64,000 nt of DNA from Bacillota bacterium (lineage in GTDB: Bacteria > Bacillota > Clostridia > Christensenellales > Pumilibacteraceae), in NCBI GenBank assembly GCA_009777485.1, contig WRLT01000001.1, positions 467,459-531,458 on the forward strand, read 5' to 3'. Below, piece after piece: positions 1 to 8,527 of the stretch. The translations under genes were made by a program, and so were the position numbers. The notes beneath the pieces were generated by a model. It had not been told where the DNA came from and did no database searches. It saw only the letters and a program-made list of their open reading frames with translations. Every line of letters begins with the position of its first letter. Position 1 is the first letter of the stretch.

Positions 1-1117
1 CGATATCGATTTTTTTCTTTATCAGCTTTTCAATGTCGGCAAGCAGCTTTTTTTCGTCAAAGTCGCACAGCGATACGGCAATGCCGTCCTTGCCTGCGCG
101 CCCCGTGCGTCCGATACGGTGTACATACGTTTCGGGCTCGTGCGGCAGCTCGTAGTTAATCACGTGCGAAATGTCGTCTATATCTAAGCCCCGCGCGGCG
201 ATGTCGGTTGCTACTAAAACGCGGCACTTTCCGCTTTTAAAATCCGCCAAAGCGTCTACGCGCGCGCCTTGCGACTTATCGCCGTGAATCGCCTTAGAAC
301 GAATGCCCGCTTTGCGCAGTTTATCCGATAAACGGTCTGCCCCGTGCTTAGTGCGCGTAAAGATTAGCACACTGGACATATCGGGAACCTGCTTTAACAG
401 CCATACCGCTAAATCGGGCTTAGAAGCTTTATCGGTAAGGCAAATCCATTGCTCTATGCGCTCTACCGTGCTAGAAACAGGCGTAACCGTTACTTGTACG
501 GGGTCGTTTAGCAGCGTTTCGGTAAGCTTTTTTACTTCGGGCGGCATGGTGGCAGAAAAAAACAGCGTCTGTTTAACTTTAGGCAGCATTTCTATAATGC
601 GGTATACATCGGGCAAAAAGCCCATATCCAACATGCGGTCTGCCTCGTCTAAAACAAAAATTTCTACGCGGCACGGGTCGATGTAGCCCTGCCAAACAAG
701 GTCTATAAAGCGGCCGGGCGTAGCGGTAAGAATATCCACACCTTTTTTTAGCTGACGGATTTGGCTGTCCGCCCCTACTCCGCCCATTACAAGGCCTGTT
801 TTAAGCGGCAAAAATTGACCGTAATTCATAAACGATTCGTCTATTTGCATAGCAAGCTCCCGCGTGGGGGTTAAAATGAGTGCGCGGATACGCTGCGCCG
901 TGTTCGCCTCCGCAGGAGGATTAAGGGCAAGACGGTGCAAAATCGGTACGGCAAACGCGCACGTTTTGCCCGTTCCTGTTTGCGCACAGCCTAAAATGTC
1001 GCGCCCTAGCAAGGCGGGAGGAATAGCTTGCGCCTGAATCGGCGAGGGCGTAGTATAGCCAATCAAGTTAATCGCGTCGGCTATTCTTTTGTCAAATCCA
1101 AAATCGTCAAATGTCAT
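1..1117 (-). CDS. DEAD-box RNA helicase, RhlE/CshA type (3' end cut by window)
   Basis: ATP-dependent RNA helicase that remodels RNA structure, probably in ribosome assembly or mRNA turnover. Reading from ATG at 1117 gives MTFDDFGF, a Q-motif region, the Walker A AQTGTGKT, PTRELA, TPGR, DEAD, SAT, then the second RecA domain with ARGLD and HRIGRTGRAG. About 372 residues are visible and the frame is open to the window edge, so the C-terminal tail is missing. A GGAG-type site lies just before the ATG. The promoter at 1219-1248 leaves a leader of about 95 nt, which is typical of helicase genes controlled through their 5' UTR. The exact subfamily cannot be settled without the tail. Confidence 0.95.
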   Translation of the reverse strand, partial: MTFDDFGFDKRIADAINLIGYTTPSPIQAQAIPPALLGRDILGCAQTGTGKTCAFAVPILHRLALNPPAEANTAQRIRALILTPTRELAMQIDESFMNYGQFLPLKTGLVMGGVGADSQIRQLKKGVDILTATPGRFIDLVWQGYIDPCRVEIFVLDEADRMLDMGFLPDVYRIIEMLPKVKQTLFFSATMPPEVKKLTETLLNDPVQVTVTPVSSTVERIEQWICLTDKASKPDLAVWLLKQVPDMSSVLIFTRTKHGADRLSDKLRKAGIRSKAIHGDKSQGARVDALADFKSGKCRVLVATDIAARGLDIDDISHVINYELPHEPETYVHRIGRTGRAGKDGIAVSLCDFDEKKLLADIEKLIKKKIDI

Positions 1118-1218
1118 GTGTGCTCCGAGTTTTATGGTTTTAGTAGTACCCAAAAAGCTTATAGCTTGCGCACCTAATAAACTAGCCTTAGCGCAAAAAA
1201 GCCGAATTCGTACAGCTT

Positions 1219-1248
1219 ATTGTATACCAAAACCCCCGCCCCTGTCAA
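1219..1248 (-). promoter_or_regulatory. Promoter of the DEAD-box helicase gene
   Basis: On the minus strand TTGACA (1243-1248) is followed by TACAAT after 18 bp (1219-1224) or TATACA after 16 bp. It drives the helicase with a predicted leader of about 95 nt. Confidence 0.65.
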
Positions 1249-1341
1249 CCTTTTAAACCTTGCTAGTTTTCCAGTATATGTCTCTCCCTTTTCCCGTCCC
1301 GTACCTTTCCCTTTATCCGCCCCACCTACTGCATTTTATTC

Positions 1342-1448
1342 TAAATCCTTAGCCGAAATTCTCCATTTTCCATTTTCCATTCTCCATTACTGAAAGCCGA
1401 AATTCTCCATTTCCCTTTTTCCATTGCTGAAAGCCGAAATTCTCCATT
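1342..1448 (+). repeat. AATCCTTAGCCGAAATT plus CTCCATT heptad repeat
   Basis: A segment starting AAATCCTTAGCCGAAATT is followed by 7-bp units (CTCCATT, TTCCATT); AGCCGAAATTCTCC then recurs twice more. The same dispersed repeat recurs near 31003, 47790, 54490 and 62200, with a bare heptad run near 48350 and a diverged tail (TTGTAAATTG) at 27031. In two places it begins directly after the 3' end of an XRE-type coding sequence. Confidence 0.75.
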
Positions 1449-1513
1449 ATACTAAAAAAATACTTGCCAATTAATTTTTGTTTTGGTATACTGTCTGTAT
1501 TCTCCCCCTTTTT

Positions 1514-1589
1514 GCTTCCGTGGCTCAGCTGGTAGAGCGAGGCATTCGTAATGCCTAGGTCAGCGGTTCGAATCCGCTCGGGAGCTCCA
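1514..1589 (+). tRNA. tRNA-Thr (CGT)
   Basis: Full cloverleaf of 76 nt with encoded CCA. The acceptor GCTTCCG pairs with CGGGAGC (one T-G pair), the anticodon stem AGGCA/TGCCT encloses loop TTCGTAA, giving anticodon CGT, and the T arm has GGTTCGAATCC. It lies at the edge of an AT-rich accessory island that includes an integrase remnant, so it may be an old integration site, though I find no duplicated tRNA 3' end. Confidence 0.95.
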
Positions 1590-1660
1590 AAAACAAAAAG
1601 TATCGTTAAGTCGGTACTTTTTTTGTTTATTTTGTCTTCGTATTGTGCTATAATCTGCCT

Positions 1661-2674
1661 ATGATGAAAAAACTACATTTATTTATAGATACTTCGGAAT
1701 TTATAAGAAATCATTTTAATTTTGAGAATATCAGTTATCAAAGATTGCAAAATCTTTGTGCAAAGGAAGATGTCATATTACATACTCACGATATTATTAT
1801 CAAAGAAACAGAATCGGCGATAGAGAAGCGTTCCAAGGCTTTTGAATTGTTTTTAGATTGGTTACCTAAAAATGAGAAACAACTATTTAGAGGTTTATTA
1901 AAGCAATATAAAAAAGATTCTTTTGTAAAAAAAGTTGAAGAGTTTCGCACATTTCTTAATAGATGCAAAAGCAAATCCTTGAAAAATGACTTCGGCATTG
2001 TCGGTATAGATAACATAATTAAGAAGTTTTTTTCAATGGAAGCGCCGTTTTCAGAAAAAAAGAAAGACGAATTTCCTGATGCGATTTGTATAGAAAGTAT
2101 CAAAAAGTACATTGAAGATAGCGGCATTCAAAAGTTTTACATTATAAGCCAAGACCCTGATTGGAGGTCGGTTTTTTGCGATAGTACAGTTGTTGTTTGC
2201 GATAATGTGCATGATTTTCTCAATAAGTACAATACAGAGATTGAATTGCATAATAAGAAATTTAGAGAAGAGCAAGAAAGGTTAAGCGCGTATCTTAACT
2301 ATGAAAAAATTCGTGAAAAAGTAAAGGACAAATTACTTGACACTATGATTTGGCTGATTGATGACGAGGGGGAAATTGGTATAAACGATGTGCAGATTAC
2401 TGATATATGTGATAATGGTTGCGAAGATAACGGTGATGTAGTAAGAGTTTATTTACAGCTAGATGTTACATTTGACGTTTCCGTGCATTATTTAAGCGAG
2501 GAAGATTCTGTTTGGGATTCAGAAGAAAAGCAATATATTATGCCTCAATATATTGATTTCGACACAGAAATAGAAGATAGTATCAACTGTGTTATTGATG
2601 TCAACAAGGAAACTTTAGAGATTAAAATTGCAGAAATATACGACGGAAACGAATTCAGATATTCTCTTAGATAA
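1661..2674 (+). CDS. PIN-domain protein, DUF4935-like
   Basis: Probable ribonuclease-type PIN domain protein of 337 residues. The N-terminus LHLFIDTSEFIRN places the first PIN acidic residue, followed by a helical region and a second acidic cluster around DEFPDAICIES and FYIISQDPDW, where PIN folds have their other catalytic Asp residues. The C-terminal 120 residues are acidic and unassigned. The start at ATG 1661 is preferred over an upstream TTG because an extended -10 box (TGC then TATAAT, 1649-1654) ends 6 nt before it, so the mRNA would be leaderless; no ribosome binding site is present. It is AT-rich relative to the flanking core genes and sits in the tRNA-Thr island. Its role (defence, toxin or RNA processing) is unknown. 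Confidence 0.75.
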   Translation: MMKKLHLFIDTSEFIRNHFNFENISYQRLQNLCAKEDVILHTHDIIIKETESAIEKRSKAFELFLDWLPKNEKQLFRGLLKQYKKDSFVKKVEEFRTFLNRCKSKSLKNDFGIVGIDNIIKKFFSMEAPFSEKKKDEFPDAICIESIKKYIEDSGIQKFYIISQDPDWRSVFCDSTVVVCDNVHDFLNKYNTEIELHNKKFREEQERLSAYLNYEKIREKVKDKLLDTMIWLIDDEGEIGINDVQITDICDNGCEDNGDVVRVYLQLDVTFDVSVHYLSEEDSVWDSEEKQYIMPQYIDFDTEIEDSINCVIDVNKETLEIKIAEIYDGNEFRYSLR

Positions 2675-2816
2675 AGTTTTTCTGGATAAACCCAGAGAAT
2701 TAACTGCTTTAGAGATATATTTCCTTATCTAGATTTTAATAATATAACGAACTGTAAAAAAAGAAAGTATCTATTAACAAGGTGCTTTCTTAATTTCTAT
2801 ATTTTAATACTCTTTA

Positions 2817-3002
2817 CTAAACTTTCAAGAACTCAGTAAATTTATCTGAGGCTTTTCTATCATCGTCTTTTTTTGAGAAGTGCGTATAAATCTTTAATGT
2901 GTTACTTTCGTTTGCGTGCCCTGCTCTTTGCGATATAACTTTATTCAGTATACCTGATTTTGCTTTGTAGCGTAATTGATTAGAGTAAATAATAATCCGC
3001 AA
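2817..3002 (-). pseudogene. Tyrosine recombinase (integrase) C-terminal remnant
   Basis: About 45 residues match the end of phage/ICE tyrosine integrases: VISQRAGHANESNTLKIYTH contains the GHAN box and the catalytic Tyr region (IYTHF), followed by a typical charged tail. No upstream catalytic Arg/His region continues in frame, so this is a decayed fragment. It shows that the AT-rich block next to tRNA-Thr was once an integrated element. Confidence 0.7.
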
Positions 3003-3030
3003 GCGATACTAATAATTGGCACGAAAAAGC

Positions 3031-3059
3031 ATGTCAATTTATTAAAACTATGATATAAT
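3031..3059 (+). promoter_or_regulatory. Promoter for the 388-residue unknown gene (leaderless)
   Basis: ATGTCA (3031-3036), 17 bp spacer, extended -10 TGA-TATAAT (TATAAT at 3054-3059). Six nucleotides separate it from ATG 3066, so transcription should begin at or beside the start codon. Confidence 0.6.
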
Positions 3060-3065
3060 TTGTAT

Positions 3066-4232
3066 ATGTTTACGAATGATATAAAATATTTAATATCTGC
3101 CATTGGAAATTTGGACGACAACAACGAAAGAATTGAATATTATGAACTAAATCAAAAACATTTGATTGATTATAATATGATTTTTGTTGATACGATTTTT
3201 GGGTTGGATAAAACCGAGTATCTAAATGAGATTGCCAATTTAAACTACGATGTTAATTCCTTATATTATTCAAACAAACTTTTATGCATCAATGAAACTG
3301 TTTTGCGTGACAAAAACAGAGGTCGTTCCACTTATTTAAAAAACCAAGTTTGTGTTTCATTTGATGTACAGATTGTTAGTCAATTGAAACGGTATACTGA
3401 TAACCATTTTCAAGACCCAGATTTAACAAAAATAATTAAATTATGCAAATCGGGCAGGTGTACATTTGATATAATGCCGTTCATTATTGAAAACAGTTTT
3501 AAAAGAGAGGACGGCATCAATTTTACGGCACAAGATTTAGAAGATATAAGAGCATTTGAGACTTTATTCCCTAATTATGATAATACTTCATCTAATATTG
3601 ACGAATATATGGAATCTTTCTTAGCTTTTCAACAACGCCATGAATCTCGGCAACTCATGGAATATTTTTATACAATATACAAAGCCGAGTTATTATATTT
3701 GTTAGCAATCATCTATATTCATTTTAAATTTACTACTCTATCGCCTCAAAATAAATTCGAAAAATTTTTAGAGTTTTGCAATAACGAAATATTTGCGTTT
3801 AATATAAGTGCGTCTAATTTAGCAAAGCTATTTTACGAAAATACTTCATTGCGCTTTTTTAAAAAAATTCAAAAGAATAACAAGACGATAATAAAAGATA
3901 TTAAGAATATGGCATGGGACATATTTCATTTGAAAAATTTAGAAATGTCCGCTGGAATTTCTGAATGTGGTCCAGATGTTATATTGATTCCGATTTTGAT
4001 AAGCCGAGACAAAGGCCTAAATGAAATTCGAAGTGCTTTTCAGGTTAAATGTCTTTTTCATAATATGAGAACTCGTAGAACGACTTGCGCTTATTATTCA
4101 AATGCAATGAATTATGGACATTCTCTAAAATATTTTAACGAAAAATCGGTAAAACATAGAGCAAACATAGAAGTAAATCTTGATGTAATGATTGAGAAAC
4201 TGAAAGAATCAGTTAGTAGAATAATATTATAA
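3066..4232 (+). CDS. Hypothetical protein, possibly PIN-like
   Basis: 388 residues, not recognised. It has an acidic N-terminus (NDIKYL, NLDDNNE, FVDTIFGLD), a central helical part with a hydrophobic stretch near LLYLLAIIYIHF, and a C-terminal part NMAWDIFHL followed by DVILIPILISRDKGL. The spacing of D..HL and SRDKG resembles the distal acidic motifs of PIN-like nucleases, but this is only a resemblance. ATG 3066 is chosen over TTG 3060 because TATAAT ends 6 nt upstream. AT-rich like its island neighbours. Downstream about 280 bp contain no gene. Confidence 0.55.
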   Translation: MFTNDIKYLISAIGNLDDNNERIEYYELNQKHLIDYNMIFVDTIFGLDKTEYLNEIANLNYDVNSLYYSNKLLCINETVLRDKNRGRSTYLKNQVCVSFDVQIVSQLKRYTDNHFQDPDLTKIIKLCKSGRCTFDIMPFIIENSFKREDGINFTAQDLEDIRAFETLFPNYDNTSSNIDEYMESFLAFQQRHESRQLMEYFYTIYKAELLYLLAIIYIHFKFTTLSPQNKFEKFLEFCNNEIFAFNISASNLAKLFYENTSLRFFKKIQKNNKTIIKDIKNMAWDIFHLKNLEMSAGISECGPDVILIPILISRDKGLNEIRSAFQVKCLFHNMRTRRTTCAYYSNAMNYGHSLKYFNEKSVKHRANIEVNLDVMIEKLKESVSRIIL

Positions 4233-4510
4233 TTTAAAGTTTTTCCCAAACAATGCTTAAAGTGTTATCTTTCGTTATATGAAAATCAAGGTAAACTAGC
4301 CCAGCTAAACCCAGCCTCGATTTGATATGCATATATGATTATCTGCTTAAAAGTGCAGTCCATAAAGATAAACAAAAAAAGTATTCGATAAAACGCTATT
4401 TTTATCGTAATTTGTTACTTTGCAATGAAAAATAACGAATTCCCCATATCAAGTTTCTTTACTATTTTAAGATTTTATAGTACTTTAATAAAATAAAGGA
4501 GTATATTATA

Positions 4511-5137
4511 ATGTATGAAGTAAACTTAGCAAGCTCAATAATAAGTGCTATAGCCCTGGTATGCGTTTTCGTGCAATCATTTATCTTACTACGACAGTTC
4601 ATAAAAAATTCTAAAAAAACAAAAGCAGATTCAGATTGGCAAAAACTCAATGTGTCTTTTGCCGCAGTTAGAGAGTATCGGATAATTATAAAAGAAATAA
4701 CTTCCGACCCAACTTTGCCTGATAAATTGGAGAAACTGTCTTGTGCAAATACAGAATATGAACAAGTGAAAGCTGAACGCATTAAAGCAGAAACTTTTTC
4801 TCAAACTCTCTCTGAAAAAGATAAAGAATTATCAGATAAAAAAGATTCTTTGCTTAATTCCATATTACATAATTCCGTTCAAGAGGCACTTTTTTTCGAA
4901 CTTATTAATTTTTTTGAAAGTATAGGAAATGGGTTAGAAGAGGATTATTATAACCTCCATATAATTAAAAATCATTTGAAAGGGCCTCTTATCAAAACAT
5001 TCAATGCTGCAAAGGGTTATATCAATTCAAAGAATACTGAAAAAAACTCCCCTAGTGCTTTTAAATATTTCCGAAAGTATGCGAAAATTTGGGGCAATGA
5101 AGATAACAATACGGAGGTTCCTCACAATGACAATTGA
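4511..5137 (+). CDS. Membrane-anchored helical protein, DUF4760-like
   Basis: 208 residues. Residues about 5-25 form one transmembrane helix (ASSIISAIALVCVFVQSFIL), followed by a basic stop-transfer and a long charged helical domain with heptad-like Glu/Lys spacing. The layout (N-terminal TM then helical cytoplasmic domain) matches DUF4760-like proteins. AAAGGAG lies at a good distance before the ATG. Its last 11 nt overlap the start of the Cys-rich peptide gene, so translation of the two is likely coupled and it may belong to the peptide locus, as an immunity, anchoring or export accessory; that is inference. Confidence 0.6.
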   Translation: MYEVNLASSIISAIALVCVFVQSFILLRQFIKNSKKTKADSDWQKLNVSFAAVREYRIIIKEITSDPTLPDKLEKLSCANTEYEQVKAERIKAETFSQTLSEKDKELSDKKDSLLNSILHNSVQEALFFELINFFESIGNGLEEDYYNLHIIKNHLKGPLIKTFNAAKGYINSKNTEKNSPSAFKYFRKYAKIWGNEDNNTEVPHNDN

Positions 5138-5285
5138 AGCGCTTTTTTCGCAATGTAAGGCCGAAGGTGATTTTATAGATTACGAAGTGATTGGACGCAT
5201 AAACAATAGTGAAATAAAAGCTGAATGGAATTGTGATTACGATTGCGATAGAGATTGTGCTTGCGCTTGTTGGGATTGCAAATAG
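5127..5285 (+). CDS. Cys-rich RiPP precursor peptide (candidate)
   Basis: 52 residues with a perfect GGAGG 9 nt before ATG 5127. The N-terminal two thirds (MTIEALFSQCKAEGDFID onward) looks like an acidic leader; the last 17 residues from Cys36 hold six Cys at 36, 40, 44, 46, 48 and 51, separated mainly by Asp and Ala (CDYDCDRDCACACWDCK). Three nucleotides after its stop the radical SAM/SPASM gene starts. Radical SAM/SPASM enzymes commonly install thioether links on Cys-rich precursors (sactipeptides, ranthipeptides), so this is very likely the substrate. It is not an obvious SCIFF peptide. No leader protease or exporter gene is visible next to it. Confidence 0.75.
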   Translation: MTIEALFSQCKAEGDFIDYEVIGRINNSEIKAEWNCDYDCDRDCACACWDCK

Positions 5286-5288
5286 CTT

Positions 5289-6329
5289 ATGAGATTTTCC
5301 GAAAAGCTTAATTGTTTTTGGTTAACCTTAAACAGAAAATGCAACCTAAGATGCAAATGGTGTTATGCACAAAATACTAAGTTTTCAGAAACTGACGATT
5401 TATCTTTTGACGATGCTTGCAGAGCAGTAACATTAGCGTGCGACTACGGCTTTAAGCGTGTAGCTTTAATTGGCGGTGAGCCGCTATGCTGGCCTAATAT
5501 AATTCCTTTAATAAGCTTTATAAAAAACAAAGGAATGAGTTGTGGACTAATAACTAATGGTGTCTTATTAGCAGATAAAAGCTATTTGCAAAAATTGAAA
5601 AACGCAGGGCTTTCTAGTGTCAATATTTCGATGAAAGCAGATACCAAAAAGGGCTATATTGAAACTACCGAAGTCGATGCATTTGAAAATACAATTGAAG
5701 CTATTAAAAATGTGAGTGATTTAAAAATTAACCACACAGTTTCCTACGTTTTAACTCATGAAAATATTGATAACTTACTTAATGGGCTTACCGTTGCTAA
5801 AAACGCAGGTGCAAAAAGTTATTATCTATCTTTTTGCAACCCTTATTATTCAGAAAACAAATTTAAGCACGATTGTAAAAATATTAAAAATTTAATAAAT
5901 AAATTTATAAATTTATATGAGTATATTGAGGGACTGGATATAAATTACAGATTTCATCAAACATTGCCTGAATGTATTTGGCCTGAGGGTGTTTTGCAAA
6001 ATCTTATTGATAAAAACAGATTAGTTTCTGCTTGTCAAGTACACAAAAAATGCGGCTTAGTTTTTGATTCTAAGCTACAAGTCATAATTTGCAATAGTTT
6101 ATTTGATTATCCTATCGGAAAGTTTGGTGTGGATTTTAACAATGCATCCGAACTAGATAGCTTTTTAAAATCAGAAAAAATCACAAATATTTATAAAAAG
6201 CTTTTACTTGCACCATCGAACAAATGCAAAGATTGTGATAAGTTTACATATTGTGCAGGTGGCTGTATATTGCAATGGTATAGTTATAGTTTTAATGAAC
6301 TTGTAAATTCTTGTTCCTGCGTTAATTAA
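5289..6329 (+). CDS. Radical SAM/SPASM peptide maturase
   Basis: 346 residues. The cluster motif CNLRCKWC (Cys18, 22, 25) binds the SAM-coordinated 4Fe-4S cluster, followed by GGEPL near residue 60. The C-terminal third carries a SPASM-type Cys set: ACQVHKKCG, an internal C in IICNS, then CKDCDKFTYCAGGC and a terminal CSC, which would bind auxiliary clusters. The short length and direct linkage to the Cys-rich 52-residue peptide indicate a RiPP thioether-forming enzyme rather than a sulfatase or PQQ maturase. The gene ends at the right boundary of the AT-rich island; a small CTAACC/GGTTAG hairpin follows at about 6353. Confidence 0.85.
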   Translation: MRFSEKLNCFWLTLNRKCNLRCKWCYAQNTKFSETDDLSFDDACRAVTLACDYGFKRVALIGGEPLCWPNIIPLISFIKNKGMSCGLITNGVLLADKSYLQKLKNAGLSSVNISMKADTKKGYIETTEVDAFENTIEAIKNVSDLKINHTVSYVLTHENIDNLLNGLTVAKNAGAKSYYLSFCNPYYSENKFKHDCKNIKNLINKFINLYEYIEGLDINYRFHQTLPECIWPEGVLQNLIDKNRLVSACQVHKKCGLVFDSKLQVIICNSLFDYPIGKFGVDFNNASELDSFLKSEKITNIYKKLLLAPSNKCKDCDKFTYCAGGCILQWYSYSFNELVNSCSCVN

Positions 6330-6378
6330 TAATAAACAATAGCTGTAAAATCTAACCTTTGGTTAGCGTTTAACCCCC

Positions 6379-7137
6379 CTATCTTCTCCTGTTAAACATC
6401 ATAAGCAGCAACAGCAGAAAGCGTAGGAATTGTACGGCGGACATTAAAAATGCGGCTACGTAGGTTAGGGCGGCGGCGGTTAATACTTTGCGTGCGCCTT
6501 TAAGTTGCTGCGCGCCCATAGAGGTAGTTTGCAAATAGCGGCGCGCCCGTTTAGAGGCGTTAAATTCTACCGGCAGCGTTACTAATGAAAAAATCATGGA
6601 TATACCAAAAAGCCCTACGCCTAATAAAACAAAGATAAACGCTACGTTGTCGGGCAGCCCCGTAGATAAAAATCCTAGCAGCATGCCTATTAGCAAAATA
6701 GGAAAAATTAAGCGGTTGGTAAAGTTGACAATAGGAACAAGCGCACTGCGCACCGACGAAAACACATACTTTTTATCGTGCTGAACCGCGTGCCCCGCCT
6801 CGTGGCACGCCACCGCAATCGCCCCTACCGACGGCGAATTAAACACCGTTTGGCTTAGCCCGATAGACTGGCTGCGCGGGTCGTAATGGTCGGTAAGCTT
6901 GCCCGCCACCTGACTGATAGGAATATGCTGCAACTGATTTTCGATTAGCATTTGCTTGCACATTTGCGCGGCGGTTTGCCCTAAGCCCGCCGACACGTTA
7001 GCATACTTTTTAAATGCAGAATGTATCGCGCCGCTAGCCGCAAGCCCGAAAATTAAAATAGGAATGTACGAAAATATAATAATGATGTAAAATTTTTCGT
7101 AGTTGTCCAACGACATCCAAAACGCAGCGAAATCCAT
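6379..7137 (-). CDS. yugP: Membrane zinc metallopeptidase, YugP family
   Basis: 252 residues. The first helix (about 15-40) is membrane-spanning, the zinc site is HEAGHAVQH in VACHEAGHAVQH, and two or three further hydrophobic segments (PIVNFTNRLIFPILLIGM; VAFIFVLLGVGLFGISMIF; a C-terminal Leu-rich segment) anchor it. This is the Zn_peptidase_2 (YugP) layout and full length. GGAGG lies 9 nt before the ATG. Substrate unknown; the family is common in Bacillota. Confidence 0.9.
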   Translation of the reverse strand: MDFAAFWMSLDNYEKFYIIIIFSYIPILIFGLAASGAIHSAFKKYANVSAGLGQTAAQMCKQMLIENQLQHIPISQVAGKLTDHYDPRSQSIGLSQTVFNSPSVGAIAVACHEAGHAVQHDKKYVFSSVRSALVPIVNFTNRLIFPILLIGMLLGFLSTGLPDNVAFIFVLLGVGLFGISMIFSLVTLPVEFNASKRARRYLQTTSMGAQQLKGARKVLTAAALTYVAAFLMSAVQFLRFLLLLLMMFNRRR

Positions 7138-7210
7138 AATAAAAGCCTCCGCAAATATCTTATGCTTATATGTATTTTATATCCAAAAACGCTTTTTGTC
7201 AAGTATTAAT

Positions 7211-7771
7211 TTACTTATCGTTTTCTACTATATTATCAATCAGCCCCTCTGCCGTTTCAAACAGATACGCCGTGCCTTTGCCCAGTTCGTCTATTAAATA
7301 GAAAGCACCGCGCTTTTTAGGCGAAGAAAAATCGTCCGCAACAATTTCGGTATAGTCGGCAAAAAACGCCCAAAGACCCTCATCGTCTACGGACTGCGAA
7401 AGCGCGGGGCTTAAAAATTGACGCGCGGCGGCGTAGTTTTTTTGCTTTACCGCGCGGAATAATCTTTCGGCATGCGTTGCGGACGCCGACGCCGACACCG
7501 CGTCCGCCGTGTAGATGTAGTTATAGCGCGGATGCAGCTTAACGTGCAGCGCGTCCCCCGCGCTAAACGCCGCGCAAAGCTTTTCGTTAGACACAGGCTT
7601 GCCGCCCGCAATTTTTACGGTATACGGCAATAGGTGCGCCGAAAGCGGCAAAACGGTTATGTAGATAGGGTTTGAGGTATCGTACAAAAAAAATTCGGCA
7701 TTTTCGCTGAATGTGCCGTTTAATAAAAACACGGTTGCAAAATCGGTTTTAACGCGTATTCGGGTTTCCAT
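7211..7771 (-). CDS. Hypothetical protein
   Basis: 186 residues, not recognised. N-terminal half is rich in beta-strand-like alternation (RIRVKTDFATVFLLNG, IYITVLPLSAHLLPYTVKI) and the C-terminal half is helical and Ala-rich. No signal peptide, Cys motif or membrane helix. It lies 73 bp upstream of yugP on the same strand and may be co-transcribed. The TATATA before ATG 7771 could be a close -10 box, but no good -35 is seen. Confidence 0.6.
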   Translation of the reverse strand: METRIRVKTDFATVFLLNGTFSENAEFFLYDTSNPIYITVLPLSAHLLPYTVKIAGGKPVSNEKLCAAFSAGDALHVKLHPRYNYIYTADAVSASASATHAERLFRAVKQKNYAAARQFLSPALSQSVDDEGLWAFFADYTEIVADDFSSPKKRGAFYLIDELGKGTAYLFETAEGLIDNIVENDK

Positions 7772-7931
7772 ACCTTATATATATGTTCTGCCATGCCGAT
7801 TATGTCCTACTTTCACTCTTGTGCCTGTACGAAAGCCGCACTTAAAAATAAGGTGTAACCGTGTATAAAAAGCCAAAAATGCGGCAACCATTGTTTTAGT
7901 AGAAAAATTTTACGGAGGCATTTAAGAAAAA

Positions 7932-8522
7932 ATGGAAAACAACTGGAACATCGAACAAACTAAAAAACTGTTCGGGTACGCGCACGAGGCGGCCAAACTG
8001 GGTAAAGGCTTAATGTGGGCGTTTTTAAAAACATCGGGAGAAAGCGGCCGCAGCGTAAACAGCGTGCGCAATTACTATTACAGTCAGCTTAAAATGTTTG
8101 AGTTAGTGCCTAAACTGGCACAAGATTTAGGCATTACGCTGGTTACCAAAGAACGCGGGCAGTTTGAACTTTTTAAAACTGAGGAAATTTGTGATTTAAT
8201 AGAAAAAATCCTCATCGGAAAGGCAAGCGGCGTTTCGGTACGCGCTACGATTGCCCATTTAAGCGGCGGCGACCAAAAGCAAGCGTTGCGCCTACAAAAT
8301 AAATACCGTTCTATGATTACGCACCACAAAAGCCGCGTAAATAACGTTATGAATAACCTAGCGCAACAAAACATCCCCTACTTTAACCCCTACTCTAAAA
8401 CCGTAGTAACCGACGGCGCATCGCAAGACGACAACTACAAAAAGCTAACCGACTACATCGCCTCGTTAGACGAATCCGAAGTAGACAACTTCTTTACCCT
8501 AATGCGCAAGCTGTTTGCATAA
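7932..8522 (+). CDS. Myb/SANT-like DNA-binding regulator (RsfA-like)
   Basis: 196 residues. Residues 3-55 (WNIEQTKKLFGYAHEAAKLG ... SVNSVRNYYY) resemble a SANT/Myb-like helix-turn-helix as in sporulation regulators of the RsfA type, with a conserved Trp at the start and Tyr-rich third helix. A long helical middle and an acidic C-terminus (YIASLDESEVDNFFTLMRKL) follow. GGAGG precedes ATG but at a long 13-nt spacing. A shared terminator with dinD follows at once. The functional link to sporulation is inference from the fold. Confidence 0.55.
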   Translation: MENNWNIEQTKKLFGYAHEAAKLGKGLMWAFLKTSGESGRSVNSVRNYYYSQLKMFELVPKLAQDLGITLVTKERGQFELFKTEEICDLIEKILIGKASGVSVRATIAHLSGGDQKQALRLQNKYRSMITHHKSRVNNVMNNLAQQNIPYFNPYSKTVVTDGASQDDNYKKLTDYIASLDESEVDNFFTLMRKLFA

Positions 8523-8527
8523 AACGC

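Larger units (their letters stand above)
1118..1513. other. Intergenic region between helicase and tRNA-Thr
   Basis: This stretch has the helicase promoter and, from 1342 to about 1448, a run of CTCCATT/TTCCATT heptads. I see no gene in it. Confidence 0.6.

Noticed and set aside
303..686. Plus-strand frame within the helicase region
   Set aside because: It lies antisense to strongly conserved helicase motifs, so it is a shadow.
4285..4330. Possible att site repeating the tRNA-Thr 3' end
   Set aside because: No stretch longer than a few bases matches the tRNA end on either strand.
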